From Ancylomarina sp048268005 (GTDB lineage: Bacteria > Bacteroidota > Bacteroidia > Bacteroidales > Marinifilaceae), in assembly GCA_048268005.1 (NCBI GenBank), contig JBLWWJ010000005.1, forward strand, positions 1 through 64,000: a DNA stretch of 64,000 bases, given 5' to 3'. The position numbers and the translations under genes are program-made. The stretch's first letter is position 1. Each line of letters starts with the position of its first letter. Of this stretch, positions 34,043 to 43,000 are shown in pieces. The notes beneath the pieces were generated by a model. That model was not told the DNA's origin. It did no database searches and was given only the letters and a program-made list of their open reading frames with translations.

Positions 34043-34852
34043 TTATTCTAATATTAACATTTGAAGTGCTGGTTTATGTTTTTTATCTCCAAACTTTAAA
34101 GAACAATCTAACTTATAATTTAGCGAACTCATCCATGAGTATTCCGGTTCATTGGCAATCCCACTAATAACTACTTCATCATTTTTTTCCATACCTGTCA
34201 AATAAAAAGCTACAATAAGTCCATTTTTTGTAAACCGAATATTTTCCTTAGTAAAATCAATAAAGGTCCACCCTTTTTTTATCGGCTCTTCAATATCATT
34301 TAGCAATAAATCTGTCCCTAATGTTTTGTATAATGCATCAGGAGCTAGAACTCTAAAATGCAATTTAATATTTGGGTTATTAAATTTTCGAATATGTAAT
34401 CCAATTGATTTGAGTTTTGCATTTGAGTTTCTAGGAAAATATAAAAACCAACCTTTATAATCTTTCTTATCCCCTTTCAATAGAAATGTAATTCCCTTTG
34501 GCTTTTTCTTACTACCAATAAATATTTCTTCACTCCTCTTTGCAATAACTGAAACTTCTTCTAAATGATATTCTTTCTTACGTAATTTAATTGTTCCACC
34601 TATAATTGTCTCAATAGGAATTATAGTATCACTATAACCAACGCAAGAAACAAGAATATTTTTAAGCTTAGGAATTTGAGTCATAGAAAAGTATCCAGTA
34701 GCGTTTGTGGTTGTCCCTTTTAAAGTTTCAGGATAAAAAACATGAGCACACACAACACCAACTCCGTCTCTGTCAACAACTTGCCCTGTCAATTGTTGCG
34801 CCTTAACTTGCGAACAAACAATTACAAAAAATAGAATTGCTAAAAATCTCAT
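34043..34852 (-). CDS. Carboxypeptidase-regulatory-like surface protein
   Basis: A 269-residue exported protein: signal peptide MRFLAILFFVIVCSQVKAQ, then a carboxypeptidase-D-regulatory-like sandwich (QLTGQVVDRDGVGVVCAHVFY, TTNATGYFSMTQIP, ILVSCVGYSDT, ending YHLEEVSVIAKR), then an unassigned beta domain (about 110-265) with LKSIGLHIRKFN and WTFIDFTKENI. The first part is what precedes TonB receptors, but no plug or barrel follows. It is the first gene of array 1 after the 194-bp leader, with GTTATAGGC (34029-34037) and GCCTATAAC (34868-34876) on its two sides, so it is read as one cassette of 848 bp. Confidence 0.75.
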   Translation of the reverse strand: MRFLAILFFVIVCSQVKAQQLTGQVVDRDGVGVVCAHVFYPETLKGTTTNATGYFSMTQIPKLKNILVSCVGYSDTIIPIETIIGGTIKLRKKEYHLEEVSVIAKRSEEIFIGSKKKPKGITFLLKGDKKDYKGWFLYFPRNSNAKLKSIGLHIRKFNNPNIKLHFRVLAPDALYKTLGTDLLLNDIEEPIKKGWTFIDFTKENIRFTKNGLIVAFYLTGMEKNDEVVISGIANEPEYSWMSSLNYKLDCSLKFGDKKHKPALQMLILE

Positions 34853-34876
34853 TCTGAATAATTTATTGCCTATAAC

Positions 34877-35070
34877 TTATAAATAAACACAATGGTGTTT
34901 ATTTCGCTTGTATCTTTTTATAAGGTGTTCTTATCAGTCCGATAGTGCGGTATAACAACACCTCTAATTTTATGATGACTAAAATTAAGAATTAATTCAA
35001 CTAAACAATATCTAAAGCAGAAGTAAAACTACAATCCATTTCAAAATAGAATGACTCTTCATAATAAATG
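34877..35070 (-). repeat. 194-bp array leader L1
   Basis: Diverged copy of the 194-bp sequence at 44992-45185, same length. The longest identity is 30 bp (34978-35007 against 45093-45122), with CTCTTCATAATAAATG shared at the outer end. Near the cassette junction, ATAAACAC (34883-34890) pairs with GTGTTTAT (34895-34902); the other copy has a different stem at the same place. A second hairpin GGTGTT...AACACC spans 34924-34962. Read on the minus strand it lies directly upstream of the first cassette, so it could act as promoter or as an attI-like site; TAATTTTA with an upstream TTG is a weak Bacteroidota promoter match. Confidence 0.7.
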
Positions 35071-35247
35071 CCTTATAGTTAACTTACGCTTGCTGATATG
35101 AGCCCTGTAAATCATTAGAACAGTGAATTGGTCTTTCGCTATCTTGGTTTTTTCATTTCAAGTTTAGTCTACACAAAAATTACTTATTGTAAACTTTTGA
35201 TCAGAATGAATATTGCTTAACTTTAAGAACAAGCTACTCTTTGGTCT

Positions 35248-35970
35248 ATGATAAAAAAAACAGTATTAATAACAGGAGCTGCAAAGCGAATTGGGAAACA
35301 GTTGTCTCTATTTTTAGCCGGTAAAGGCTATAATATTGCCATTCATTACAATTCGTCAAAAAAGGATGCACTTCATTTACAAGCTGAATTACAAAAGAAA
35401 TATGGGGAGCAGAAATTTGAACTATTCCCATGCGATTTAAATGATCCAAAGGCTTGCAGTGACTTAATTAATAGCGTGGTTTCATATTTCAAACGCATTG
35501 ATATCCTGATTAATAATGCATCGGTATTTGAGCCAGGTACAATTCAAAACACATCAATCGAACTATTCCAAAACCAAATGAATGTGAACCTATTAGCTCC
35601 GTTTATTCTCTCAAGAGATTACGCTGATAATTGCGAGGAGGGCCTAATTGTCAATTTTCTGGATACTCGCATTTCATCTTTTTCCAATTCCCACGCCGCC
35701 TATAGCTTATCTAAAGTGGCCTTTTCGCATTTGACCCAGATGGCTGCCCTGGAATTTGCGCCACATATTCGAGTAAATGGCATAGCACCCGGAGCAATAC
35801 TCCCTCCCGAAGATCAGGGAGAAGAATATCTCTTAGAGCTTGCAAAAAAAACACCCATGCAAGTCCCTGTAGGCATTAAACCCATCCTTCAATCAATGGA
35901 TTATATCATTAATAATAAAAACCTAACCGGGCAAATTCTATTTTGCGACGGAGGTGAACAACTTTTATAA
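35248..35970 (+). CDS. SDR pteridine reductase-like (FolM-like)
   Basis: A 240-residue short-chain reductase. The cofactor motif TGAAKRIGKQLS, with Arg in the position that selects NADPH, is that of PTR1/FolM pteridine reductases; then NNASVFEPG, the catalytic YSLSK (AAYSLSKVAFSHL) and the loop NGIAPGAILPP follow. FolM reduces dihydromonapterin or dihydropteridines. It lies 11 bp before folB and with folK, so a role in pterin metabolism is well supported. This is the first gene of a plus-strand operon between two palindromic-element arrays. Confidence 0.85.
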   Translation: MIKKTVLITGAAKRIGKQLSLFLAGKGYNIAIHYNSSKKDALHLQAELQKKYGEQKFELFPCDLNDPKACSDLINSVVSYFKRIDILINNASVFEPGTIQNTSIELFQNQMNVNLLAPFILSRDYADNCEEGLIVNFLDTRISSFSNSHAAYSLSKVAFSHLTQMAALEFAPHIRVNGIAPGAILPPEDQGEEYLLELAKKTPMQVPVGIKPILQSMDYIINNKNLTGQILFCDGGEQLL

Positions 35971-35981
35971 ATTAAAAGCAT

Positions 35982-36344
35982 ATGGCGATTATTCGTGTGA
36001 AAAATTTACTGATTAGAACCTTTATCGGATTTAACCCGGAAGAACTGCGTAACAAACAAGATGTGGTGATCAATATGACCATACGAGCTGATGTGAGTGA
36101 GGCCATCCGAAACGATGACGTGAACAATTCATACAACTACAAAACCATAACCAAAAAGGTGATTAAACTTGTACAAGAGGGTGAATTCAAAATGTTGGAA
36201 AATCTGACCCAACAGGTTCTTGATTTAATATTAAAAAATCCACAGGTTGAATGGGCTAAAGTTGAAGTCGATAAGCCGCATGCCTTACGATTTGCAGAAT
36301 CTGTTTCCATCGAATTGGAATCAGATAGAAAATCGACAACTTAA
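35982..36344 (+). CDS. folB: Dihydroneopterin aldolase FolB
   Basis: A 120-residue homologue of FolB. The substrate-binding Glu is in TFIGFNPEEL and the catalytic Lys in VEVDKPHALRFAESVSIEL, both family signatures. It converts dihydroneopterin to 6-hydroxymethyl-dihydropterin plus glycolaldehyde. Normal length. It lies 11 bp after the pteridine reductase and 10 bp before folK. Confidence 0.93.
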   Translation: MAIIRVKNLLIRTFIGFNPEELRNKQDVVINMTIRADVSEAIRNDDVNNSYNYKTITKKVIKLVQEGEFKMLENLTQQVLDLILKNPQVEWAKVEVDKPHALRFAESVSIELESDRKSTT

Positions 36345-36354
36345 ATTTTAAGCG

Positions 36355-36723
36355 ATGAATGATTGTATACTTGGAGTTGGATCGAATATAGAACCAGAAA
36401 AAAACATAAAAAAAATGTTGTCTCTTCTCTCAAACGACCATGAGTTAAAAGAACATTCCAGCTGGATTAAAACGGCCCCAATTGGCATAAAAGATCAGGA
36501 TGATTTCATAAATGGTGCAGTTCGCTTAAAAACAAAGCTCGATTGCGAAGCATTCACCCAATATTTAAAGCAATTGGAAGATAAAATGGGACGAGATAGA
36601 AGTTTGCCGAAATTTGGTCCTCGTGTTATCGATTTGGATATTATCGTTTGGAATGGCGAAATTAAGGACGATGATTATTATACCCGCGATTTTGTCCGCA
36701 GCTCGGTTGACCAGCTACTCTAA
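36355..36723 (+). CDS. folK: HPPK, 6-hydroxymethyl-dihydropterin pyrophosphokinase (short)
   Basis: A 122-residue HPPK. GVGSNIEPEKNIKKML is the N-terminal signature, and KMGRDRSLPKFGPRVIDLDIIVWN is the strongly conserved active-site loop with the magnesium Asp-x-Asp. HPPK is usually about 155-165 residues, so this one lacks the normal C-terminal strand and helix; the frame ends in a clean stop without a frameshift that I can see. Catalysis residues in the loop remain. The product feeds dihydropteroate synthase. It is the last gene of the pterin operon and a hairpin follows at 36789-36829. Confidence 0.88.
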   Translation: MNDCILGVGSNIEPEKNIKKMLSLLSNDHELKEHSSWIKTAPIGIKDQDDFINGAVRLKTKLDCEAFTQYLKQLEDKMGRDRSLPKFGPRVIDLDIIVWNGEIKDDDYYTRDFVRSSVDQLL

Positions 36724-36788
36724 ATCTAATTTTGAAAGCGTTTATTGAGCCCGTATGCGGCTAAGCAATACCTTGAGTGATTCAGAAG

Positions 36789-36829
36789 CTAACAAGAACA
36801 AAACAAGCCCCACAAGCTTCCCTTGTTAG
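36789..36829. terminator. Hairpin downstream of the pterin operon
   Basis: CTAACAAG (36789-36796) pairs perfectly with CTTGTTAG (36822-36829). No long T run follows, so it is a weak terminator or part of the palindromic array border that starts at about 36841. Confidence 0.4.
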
Positions 36830-36840
36830 GATTATTTCAT

Positions 36841-36938
36841 TGTCTCGCTAACCCCGATGAGTCAGGATCAATTGCACGACACGTTCAATGCCTGCCTCGA
36901 GATTTCTGGGGCACCGCCCATGAAATTTAGTTTTTGTT
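36841..36938. repeat. attC-like palindromic element D
   Basis: The right arm CCGCCCATGAAATTTAG...TTTTTGTT (about 36915-36938) and the interior (CGACACGTTCAATGCCTGCC...TTTCTGGGGCACC) closely match element B. The left arm is poorly preserved. The TAA stop of the 36927-37136 gene lies within its right arm. D is the last element of array 2 and borders the pterin operon. Confidence 0.6.
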
Positions 36939-37136
36939 ACCAGTATGTGCTTTAGCATTTTTCTTTTCGTATCGATTTGAGTAAACCATACTTACTATTA
37001 ATAAAATCATCGATATTATTCCCCAATAACTTCCTGCATTTACTGACCAACTTAAATCAGAGTATTCAACAACGCCAAGCTGTATTATTATGGTAATAAC
37101 AGCAGAAATTATTAATCCAATCCTAAATTTTCTCAT
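36927..37136 (-). CDS. Small two-helix membrane protein
   Basis: A 69-residue protein with hydrophobic helices near residues 5-24 and 36-53 and a basic tail (NRYEKKNAKAHTGNKN). The stop codon lies inside palindromic element D, so the last codons are shared with the repeat. It lies between elements D and E in array 2. No family known to me. Confidence 0.65.
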   Translation of the reverse strand: MRKFRIGLIISAVITIIIQLGVVEYSDLSWSVNAGSYWGIISMILLIVSMVYSNRYEKKNAKAHTGNKN

Positions 37137-37242
37137 AGTTTAATTCTATTTATGGTTTCGTTTATAATATCTATCTCAACATAGTATTCACACTAAAATA
37201 ATCAAGGCTACTTATTGCCGGATGTTTACCTGCATGAAGCAC

Positions 37243-37336
37243 AACGGTCTCACCAAATTTTCTGGACTCCCATCCCGACACTTCCGGAATCGGGATCAAG
37301 CTACTCGCCACCACCCATGACAATTTAGCTTTTGTT
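37243..37336. repeat. attC-like palindromic element E
   Basis: It begins AACGGTCTCACCAAATTTTC (37243-37262) and ends CAATTTAGC...TTTTGTT (to 37336). The interior contains ATCCCGA...TCGGGAT as a perfect 7-bp stem. The outer boxes GCATGAAGCACAAC and GTTTGCACATGC are approximate complements of each other. It aligns over most of its length with A and C. Confidence 0.7.
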
Positions 37337-37356
37337 TGCACATGCTATTCAAACTG

Positions 37357-37635
37357 TCAAATATTTTTACGACCAATAAAATAGTAGATTAACGGACTTA
37401 TACCTACAAATATAAGTAAGCCAATTGTCCAAAGTGTTTTTTGTTTTTCGTTCAATTTTTGAGATTTATTTATTTCAATAAGCGCAAGCACTAGAAAAAA
37501 TAAAATAAAAACGATACCTAATATTAAAAATGAGTTTGATAGGCTTGAATAGTCTTTCAGTTTCAATAAAGTCCCAATAAATGGAAAGAAAAATGATCCA
37601 ATAAAAGTGATATGAATTAATGAGTTTTTTTTCAT
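37357..37635 (-). CDS. PLDc_N-like small membrane protein
   Basis: A 92-residue protein with three hydrophobic helices (about residues 8-22, 30-52 and 68-86). The end KTLWTIGLLIFVGISPLIYYFIGR resembles the phospholipase-D-nuclease N-terminal (PLDc_N) membrane unit, which ends in P-x-x-x-x-x-Y-x-x-x-GR. It lies after element E and is bordered upstream by a half-site at 37800-37808. Function unknown. Confidence 0.6.
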   Translation of the reverse strand: MKKNSLIHITFIGSFFFPFIGTLLKLKDYSSLSNSFLILGIVFILFFLVLALIEINKSQKLNEKQKTLWTIGLLIFVGISPLIYYFIGRKNI

Positions 37636-37799
37636 TGCTAAGTTGTTATTTGATGAATTTAATTTAAGTCAGATACATATTTTTGCTACTTCCACTATTG
37701 ATTTCAGTTACATCTTTTCCGTCAATTAGCGAATATAGAATTCAATTCTAGCCCCACCTCATTAGCCAAAAAACTTAACTTTTTCGACAGTATAGGATT

Positions 37800-37808
37800 G
37801 CGCATAAC
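37800..37808. repeat. Half-site of a palindromic element (GCGCATAAC)
   Basis: GCGCATAAC followed by GATAAAC has the RYYYAAC-type end of the elements but no second arm nearby. Compared with the outer box of element E (GTGCAAAC on the minus strand), it differs by one base and one indel. Low confidence as a functional site. Confidence 0.3.
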
Positions 37809-37832
37809 GATAAACATAATATCTTGTAGTAA

Positions 37833-40028
37833 TCAAATATGTTTTATTATCTTTTTAGAATGAATTATATTGTCTATTTCTACTTCAACAATATATTTGC
37901 CCTCTTGTAGTTCATTAATATCCAGTTTGTATACACCGTTGCTAACAGTAACATATCCTTCATACTCCATATGTATATTTTCTTTATCTAAATCATAGAT
38001 CTTTACTTTCACATACTCATTTTCTTCACTATAAATACAGACATTCTGGTTGCAAATAGTTGGAAATATCTTAACTCTATTGCTATAATAATTCTCATTT
38101 TTATACTTAAGAGAATCGGTTGTTGTTCCGCAGATATTTGATTTTACAATACGATATTTTCCATCAAGACGTAAATAGTTATTGTAATCGTTTGAAAAAG
38201 GTGTGGTTTCGTTCTCATAAAACCATTTGATATCACTTATTGTATCAATTTGATTAAAGTAAGAGACATTAAAATTGGCTTCTGTCATTTCGTTTTTATA
38301 AATAATCTCAGCCGGCTTATTAATTTTTGAAATATAGATAGAATCTGTATTTACACAGTTATCGGAACTAACCTCCAGATAATAGATACCTTGATTACTA
38401 ATCTCAATAGAACCAGCATTCTCTTTTAAAATATCGCTTTCTCTATACCATTTATAGCTATACTTATTATCTATATTAGTATTTAATATCAGAGTCTCAT
38501 TTTCACATAAAATGTTGTCTTCTGCGTTTATAATACTTGCAGGAATACCATCATGCTTAGTCAGGCTTATAGTATCAGACAAATTGGAACTGTCTGTATT
38601 AACAAAAACTATATATTCTCCCTCTTTAGAGGCAAGAAATTCACTATCTGAACCAACAATATTGTTGTTATGATACCAATTGCAGTTTTGCACACTATTG
38701 TTTTGTATTGATAGTGTTACTTCTTTAGTTCCACATATAGTTTTACTAGTGGCAACGATCCCTGGTTTAGAATAATCATAAGATAATTCTATTTGTCCCA
38801 CAGCAATATCGCTATAATCATACATAGAAGCACTAAACTCGTAATCACCTATCTTTATAGAATCTCTAAAACCAATAGTGAAATAGAGTTTTGTATCGGC
38901 AACTTCAAGGGTAGTTACATTTTTAATATTGTCATATTCAAACAAACTACTGAGTTTTGAATTAACACATGCAAGAACAGAACCATTCGAAAAATATATA
39001 TTACCATAATTATCGCTCTTTATAATTGATTTATAATTATTACTATCATTAACTTTAAACACAGTACTATTCTCTATTTTACCACTAGAGTTAAGCTGGA
39101 TTAAAACATTAGAGTATAATTTAGAATAATATACTTTACTGTTTACTTTTATGTTGCCTTTAAATTTACCACTAACATAAACAACTCCACTTGGAGAAAC
39201 AGTAATATTATCGTGAGTAAATTTTCTATTACTGACATTTATGGGCTTTTGCCATAAAACATTATAATTCTTGTCAAACTTTATAACTGTGAAATTTTCT
39301 GTTGTGCTATTATCTATAGTATAACCATTAAATTCTAATTGTGAATCGATAAACTTTCCTATTAAATATATATTTCCATTTTCATCAATTTTAATAGAAT
39401 TAAATTTCTCTCTGTCAGGAGTACTAATATGAACGACACTAATTATGTCGCCTAAATTAGAAAACTCAACTATTGAGGTACCAGACTTAATTTTTTTTCC
39501 CTGAACAACAATATCTGTACTAGTACAGCATAAAGAGAATATCTTATTATTCACAAACTCTAACGCCAATATTTCTAAACTAGATGATTTAATCCAATCA
39601 ATTTCATTAATGTCCTTATATTTTATAAACAAGCTTTTAAAATTGACTCCAATTCGATGATAACTTGTGTGATACTGTTCATAGAAACTCCCCCACATAT
39701 ATATATTAGCATCACTATCTACAGTAAAATCATTGATTTTCTGGTGGTTTTTATCAGCAATTATTGGTTGGATCTTATCTACTTTGCCATTTTTATCGAT
39801 TTTTACTACCCTTTTTCCGTAACCCGTATTTCTACTATTTATTTTAACATTACCACCGTTAAACATATAGTAGACATTTCCACTATTATCTATTGTAGAG
39901 CTGCTAATATTATCAGCATCACTACTTGTACTTACCCCATGATATAACCAATTAATCTTTTGAGACTTTGCAGAGTACGGTACTAAGTAAAAGCATACAA
40001 TAAGTGATATATAATAAAATTTATTCAT
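37833..40028 (-). CDS. T9SS-type surface protein with propeller and Ig-like domains
   Basis: A 731-residue exported protein. Signal peptide MNKFYYISLIVCFYLVPYSAKSQ; a beta-propeller of repeated SBBP-like blades (about 30-430) with DENGNIYLIGKF and SPSGVVYVSGKFKGN motifs; Ig-like modules (about 430-600) such as VTLSIQNNSVQNCNWYHNNN; and a C-terminal sorting tail (about 650-731) with VKIFPTICNQNVCIYSEE...YDLDKENIHMEYEG and GKYIVEVE. That tail is a divergent T9SS type A domain. It is AT-rich with many Asn/Lys codons. It lies 43 bp after the 1357-residue protein, with the same architecture. Confidence 0.82.
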   Translation of the reverse strand: MNKFYYISLIVCFYLVPYSAKSQKINWLYHGVSTSSDADNISSSTIDNSGNVYYMFNGGNVKINSRNTGYGKRVVKIDKNGKVDKIQPIIADKNHQKINDFTVDSDANIYMWGSFYEQYHTSYHRIGVNFKSLFIKYKDINEIDWIKSSSLEILALEFVNNKIFSLCCTSTDIVVQGKKIKSGTSIVEFSNLGDIISVVHISTPDREKFNSIKIDENGNIYLIGKFIDSQLEFNGYTIDNSTTENFTVIKFDKNYNVLWQKPINVSNRKFTHDNITVSPSGVVYVSGKFKGNIKVNSKVYYSKLYSNVLIQLNSSGKIENSTVFKVNDSNNYKSIIKSDNYGNIYFSNGSVLACVNSKLSSLFEYDNIKNVTTLEVADTKLYFTIGFRDSIKIGDYEFSASMYDYSDIAVGQIELSYDYSKPGIVATSKTICGTKEVTLSIQNNSVQNCNWYHNNNIVGSDSEFLASKEGEYIVFVNTDSSNLSDTISLTKHDGIPASIINAEDNILCENETLILNTNIDNKYSYKWYRESDILKENAGSIEISNQGIYYLEVSSDNCVNTDSIYISKINKPAEIIYKNEMTEANFNVSYFNQIDTISDIKWFYENETTPFSNDYNNYLRLDGKYRIVKSNICGTTTDSLKYKNENYYSNRVKIFPTICNQNVCIYSEENEYVKVKIYDLDKENIHMEYEGYVTVSNGVYKLDINELQEGKYIVEVEIDNIIHSKKIIKHI

Positions 40029-40071
40029 AATGTCTGTATTTTCCTAAGTATGGTTATTGTAACATTGTTAG

Positions 40072-43000
40072 CTATTGTTTTATTATCTTATAGTTGGCCG
40101 TTTTATCTCCATCTACAATACTGATAATATATAATCCGGGCTTTAAATAACTAACATTATACGATTTATCAATACCCGACAGATCACTTCTATTGTTGTG
40201 AATAAAAGTTTTTATCTTTCTGCCATTAATATCTAGCAGATATATTGATAATGCTTCATTAGTTTGGGGCAAATACTCAATATTTAAATAATTATTAACG
40301 GGGTTAGGATAAATCTTTATTTGAGAATCATTAACATCCTCTATCGATGTAATTGTTGAATTAAACACCTCAAACTCCTGTACATCTGATGAATTAAACT
40401 CATCAATAACCATAATTTTTATCTTAAAACTACTTACATAATTATCTGTTTTACCAGATAAAGTATTGTAATTATTATCGAATGTCAACCAATCTGGTTT
40501 TTCTAAAACCACAATACTTACCTTATCATAATCGGGATCATAAAAATCAATATTGTACACATACTCTTCTCCTGTTGTGAATTCTAAAATAGGAGGCGTA
40601 GTAATTACAGGCTTTTTATTAGTTGGGTGTGATACATTAACTAACAAATACTTTTCTGTAGTAATTAACTTATCAGTTAATTTAAAATTTAATACATGTA
40701 CCCCATAATCTTCTTTATTGGGAAAACCATAAAACATTTGTCCTTCCTCCGAATAACTTATCCAACTTGGTTTTTCAATTATATTAACATCTACAATATC
40801 GCCATCTTTATCATTAATATTTAAAAGGTATGTATAATCGTTAAATACATGAGCCTGTTTTATAAGAGAAGAAGTTTCCGGGGCACTATTATTAGAATTT
40901 ATAACAGATAGGTCTATATACTCTATGTCGGATCCACCATAACCATCAGAAACAGTAATGCTAAAGGTGTATGTTCCAATAGTTTTTAATGACGATTCAC
41001 CTGATATAGTATTTGTTTTACTGTTCCAGTTTAACCAACTAGGACAATTTTCTATTTTATATATTAATGTATCATTATCTATATCTTGTACAGATACTAT
41101 GTAGTTGAACTCCTCTCCTACTTCTATACTTTTTGTAGCACACACAGACGTTATTTCAGGTAAATTATTCTGGTTTTTTACCTCAACATTAAATTCTGTT
41201 GTTATTTCATCCTCAAAAACAATATCTTTAATCTTCACTTTTACTTTAAATGTTTTTCCAATATCTTCTTGCGAAGGGTATCCTTCACAACTCGAACCAG
41301 ACATATGCATCCAACTTGGACCATCTACAAGGCTATAGTCTAAGCTATTGTTATCTGGATTTATCACCTGTAATCTATATGAAAATCTATTATTTGCATG
41401 AGCTATTTGATTTACTATCGGTTTAATAGTATGGTTTAAATTTTTTCCGCAATACGCTATATAATTAACAGTAATAGATTCACCAAATGGGTCAGTTGCT
41501 TTTACTGAAGTAGTATATTTACCTCTATGCATTTTACCCGAAAGAGAAGTATAAGATGGATAATTATTCAAATACGGATTTTCCATTGAAGATGACACGA
41601 TTTCATAGCTTAATAGATCGTTATTGGGATCTGAAATCTTAAGATTCTCGCTAAAATACTGATATACGTCATCCTTATATATTGTATCGTTAATAACCTC
41701 TGCAACAGGAGGTAGATTAACTCTCTCCATATCCATCTTATGTTTGTATACGACTGCAATATTGTAAGTATTTGCAGCTCCTATAATATTATGGTTCTTA
41801 TCAACGGTATTAAAATATTTTGTACAATAATCTATTGTTGAATCATTTTCTATTAAGTTACAGTATAGATAGTTTTCATTAGAATCAAACACAACAGTTC
41901 TTTCATTACAAAACAAATAGGTATGTGTTTTATTTGAGTAGTGACCAGATATATAAAGGTTCTTTATAGGAGAATCGATAGGTTTACTATTCCCATCACT
42001 ATCTATTTTCATGCTTTTAATAGACCCATCTTTATGAAACACAATTGCTGTATTATCGGGTTTGGCAATAAAATAATTTAAGTCTTTAATATCTTCAAAT
42101 TTTTTATTCCATAATATATTACCCTGTAAGTCAATTTTAGTGATACTAAGATACCAATTGTAAGTATCGGGTACCCTATTCTTACCTATAAGATAAAAAC
42201 ACTTGTTTTTTAAATTAAGTTTTATCTCTTCAACATTAGTAATACTATTATTTTTTACACTCCACTCAACAGATCCAGTTTCGAAAGAAATTTTTTCAAC
42301 AGAATTTGTTTCTGTCACATACCTGAACATACAACTATCTGCTACAGCCGATACTTTTTGCATGCTACTAAAATTATTGTCACTACAAACAATATCGTAT
42401 ACAGTATTAAACTCATTATCTAACTTTAATGATTTAAATTTCTGTTCATCATTATTGTAATACCAAAAATATGAATTTAGTTCATTGTCTGTGTGCATTT
42501 TAAACAAACCAGGAATAGAATTTATTCTTTCATTCTTTAATATATTTGCATCACGATCTAATTTTGTGAGATTGAAAAAAGTATCATTATATGGTTTATG
42601 CACAATAAGAATATTATCATTCTTTCCTATAGTACAATCAACATCTCCATATCTCCTGGTTTCAAATTCAATCTTTTTTGTATATACTAACTCCCCGTTG
42701 GTATCAATTTTTGTTATTAAAAGGTTTGAATTTCCGTCTTTACCAACAGCTATGGTATTATTGTTTGAATCTGTACCTAAAAATTCAATACTATTTTCCC
42801 CCTTTCCTTCTCCATCATACAAAATTTTAGAAATAAACTCTCCAGAAGGAGAAAACCTCATTATAACACCTCTCGAAAACTTATATTTTTTTGAAGAATA
42901 ATCAAATCCAAAATATTCATTGCATAGAATAAGTAGTTCATTATTAGAGTTAACAATAATTTTTCTAGGAGTAATATTCTCATAATCGGTATCTGGAACA

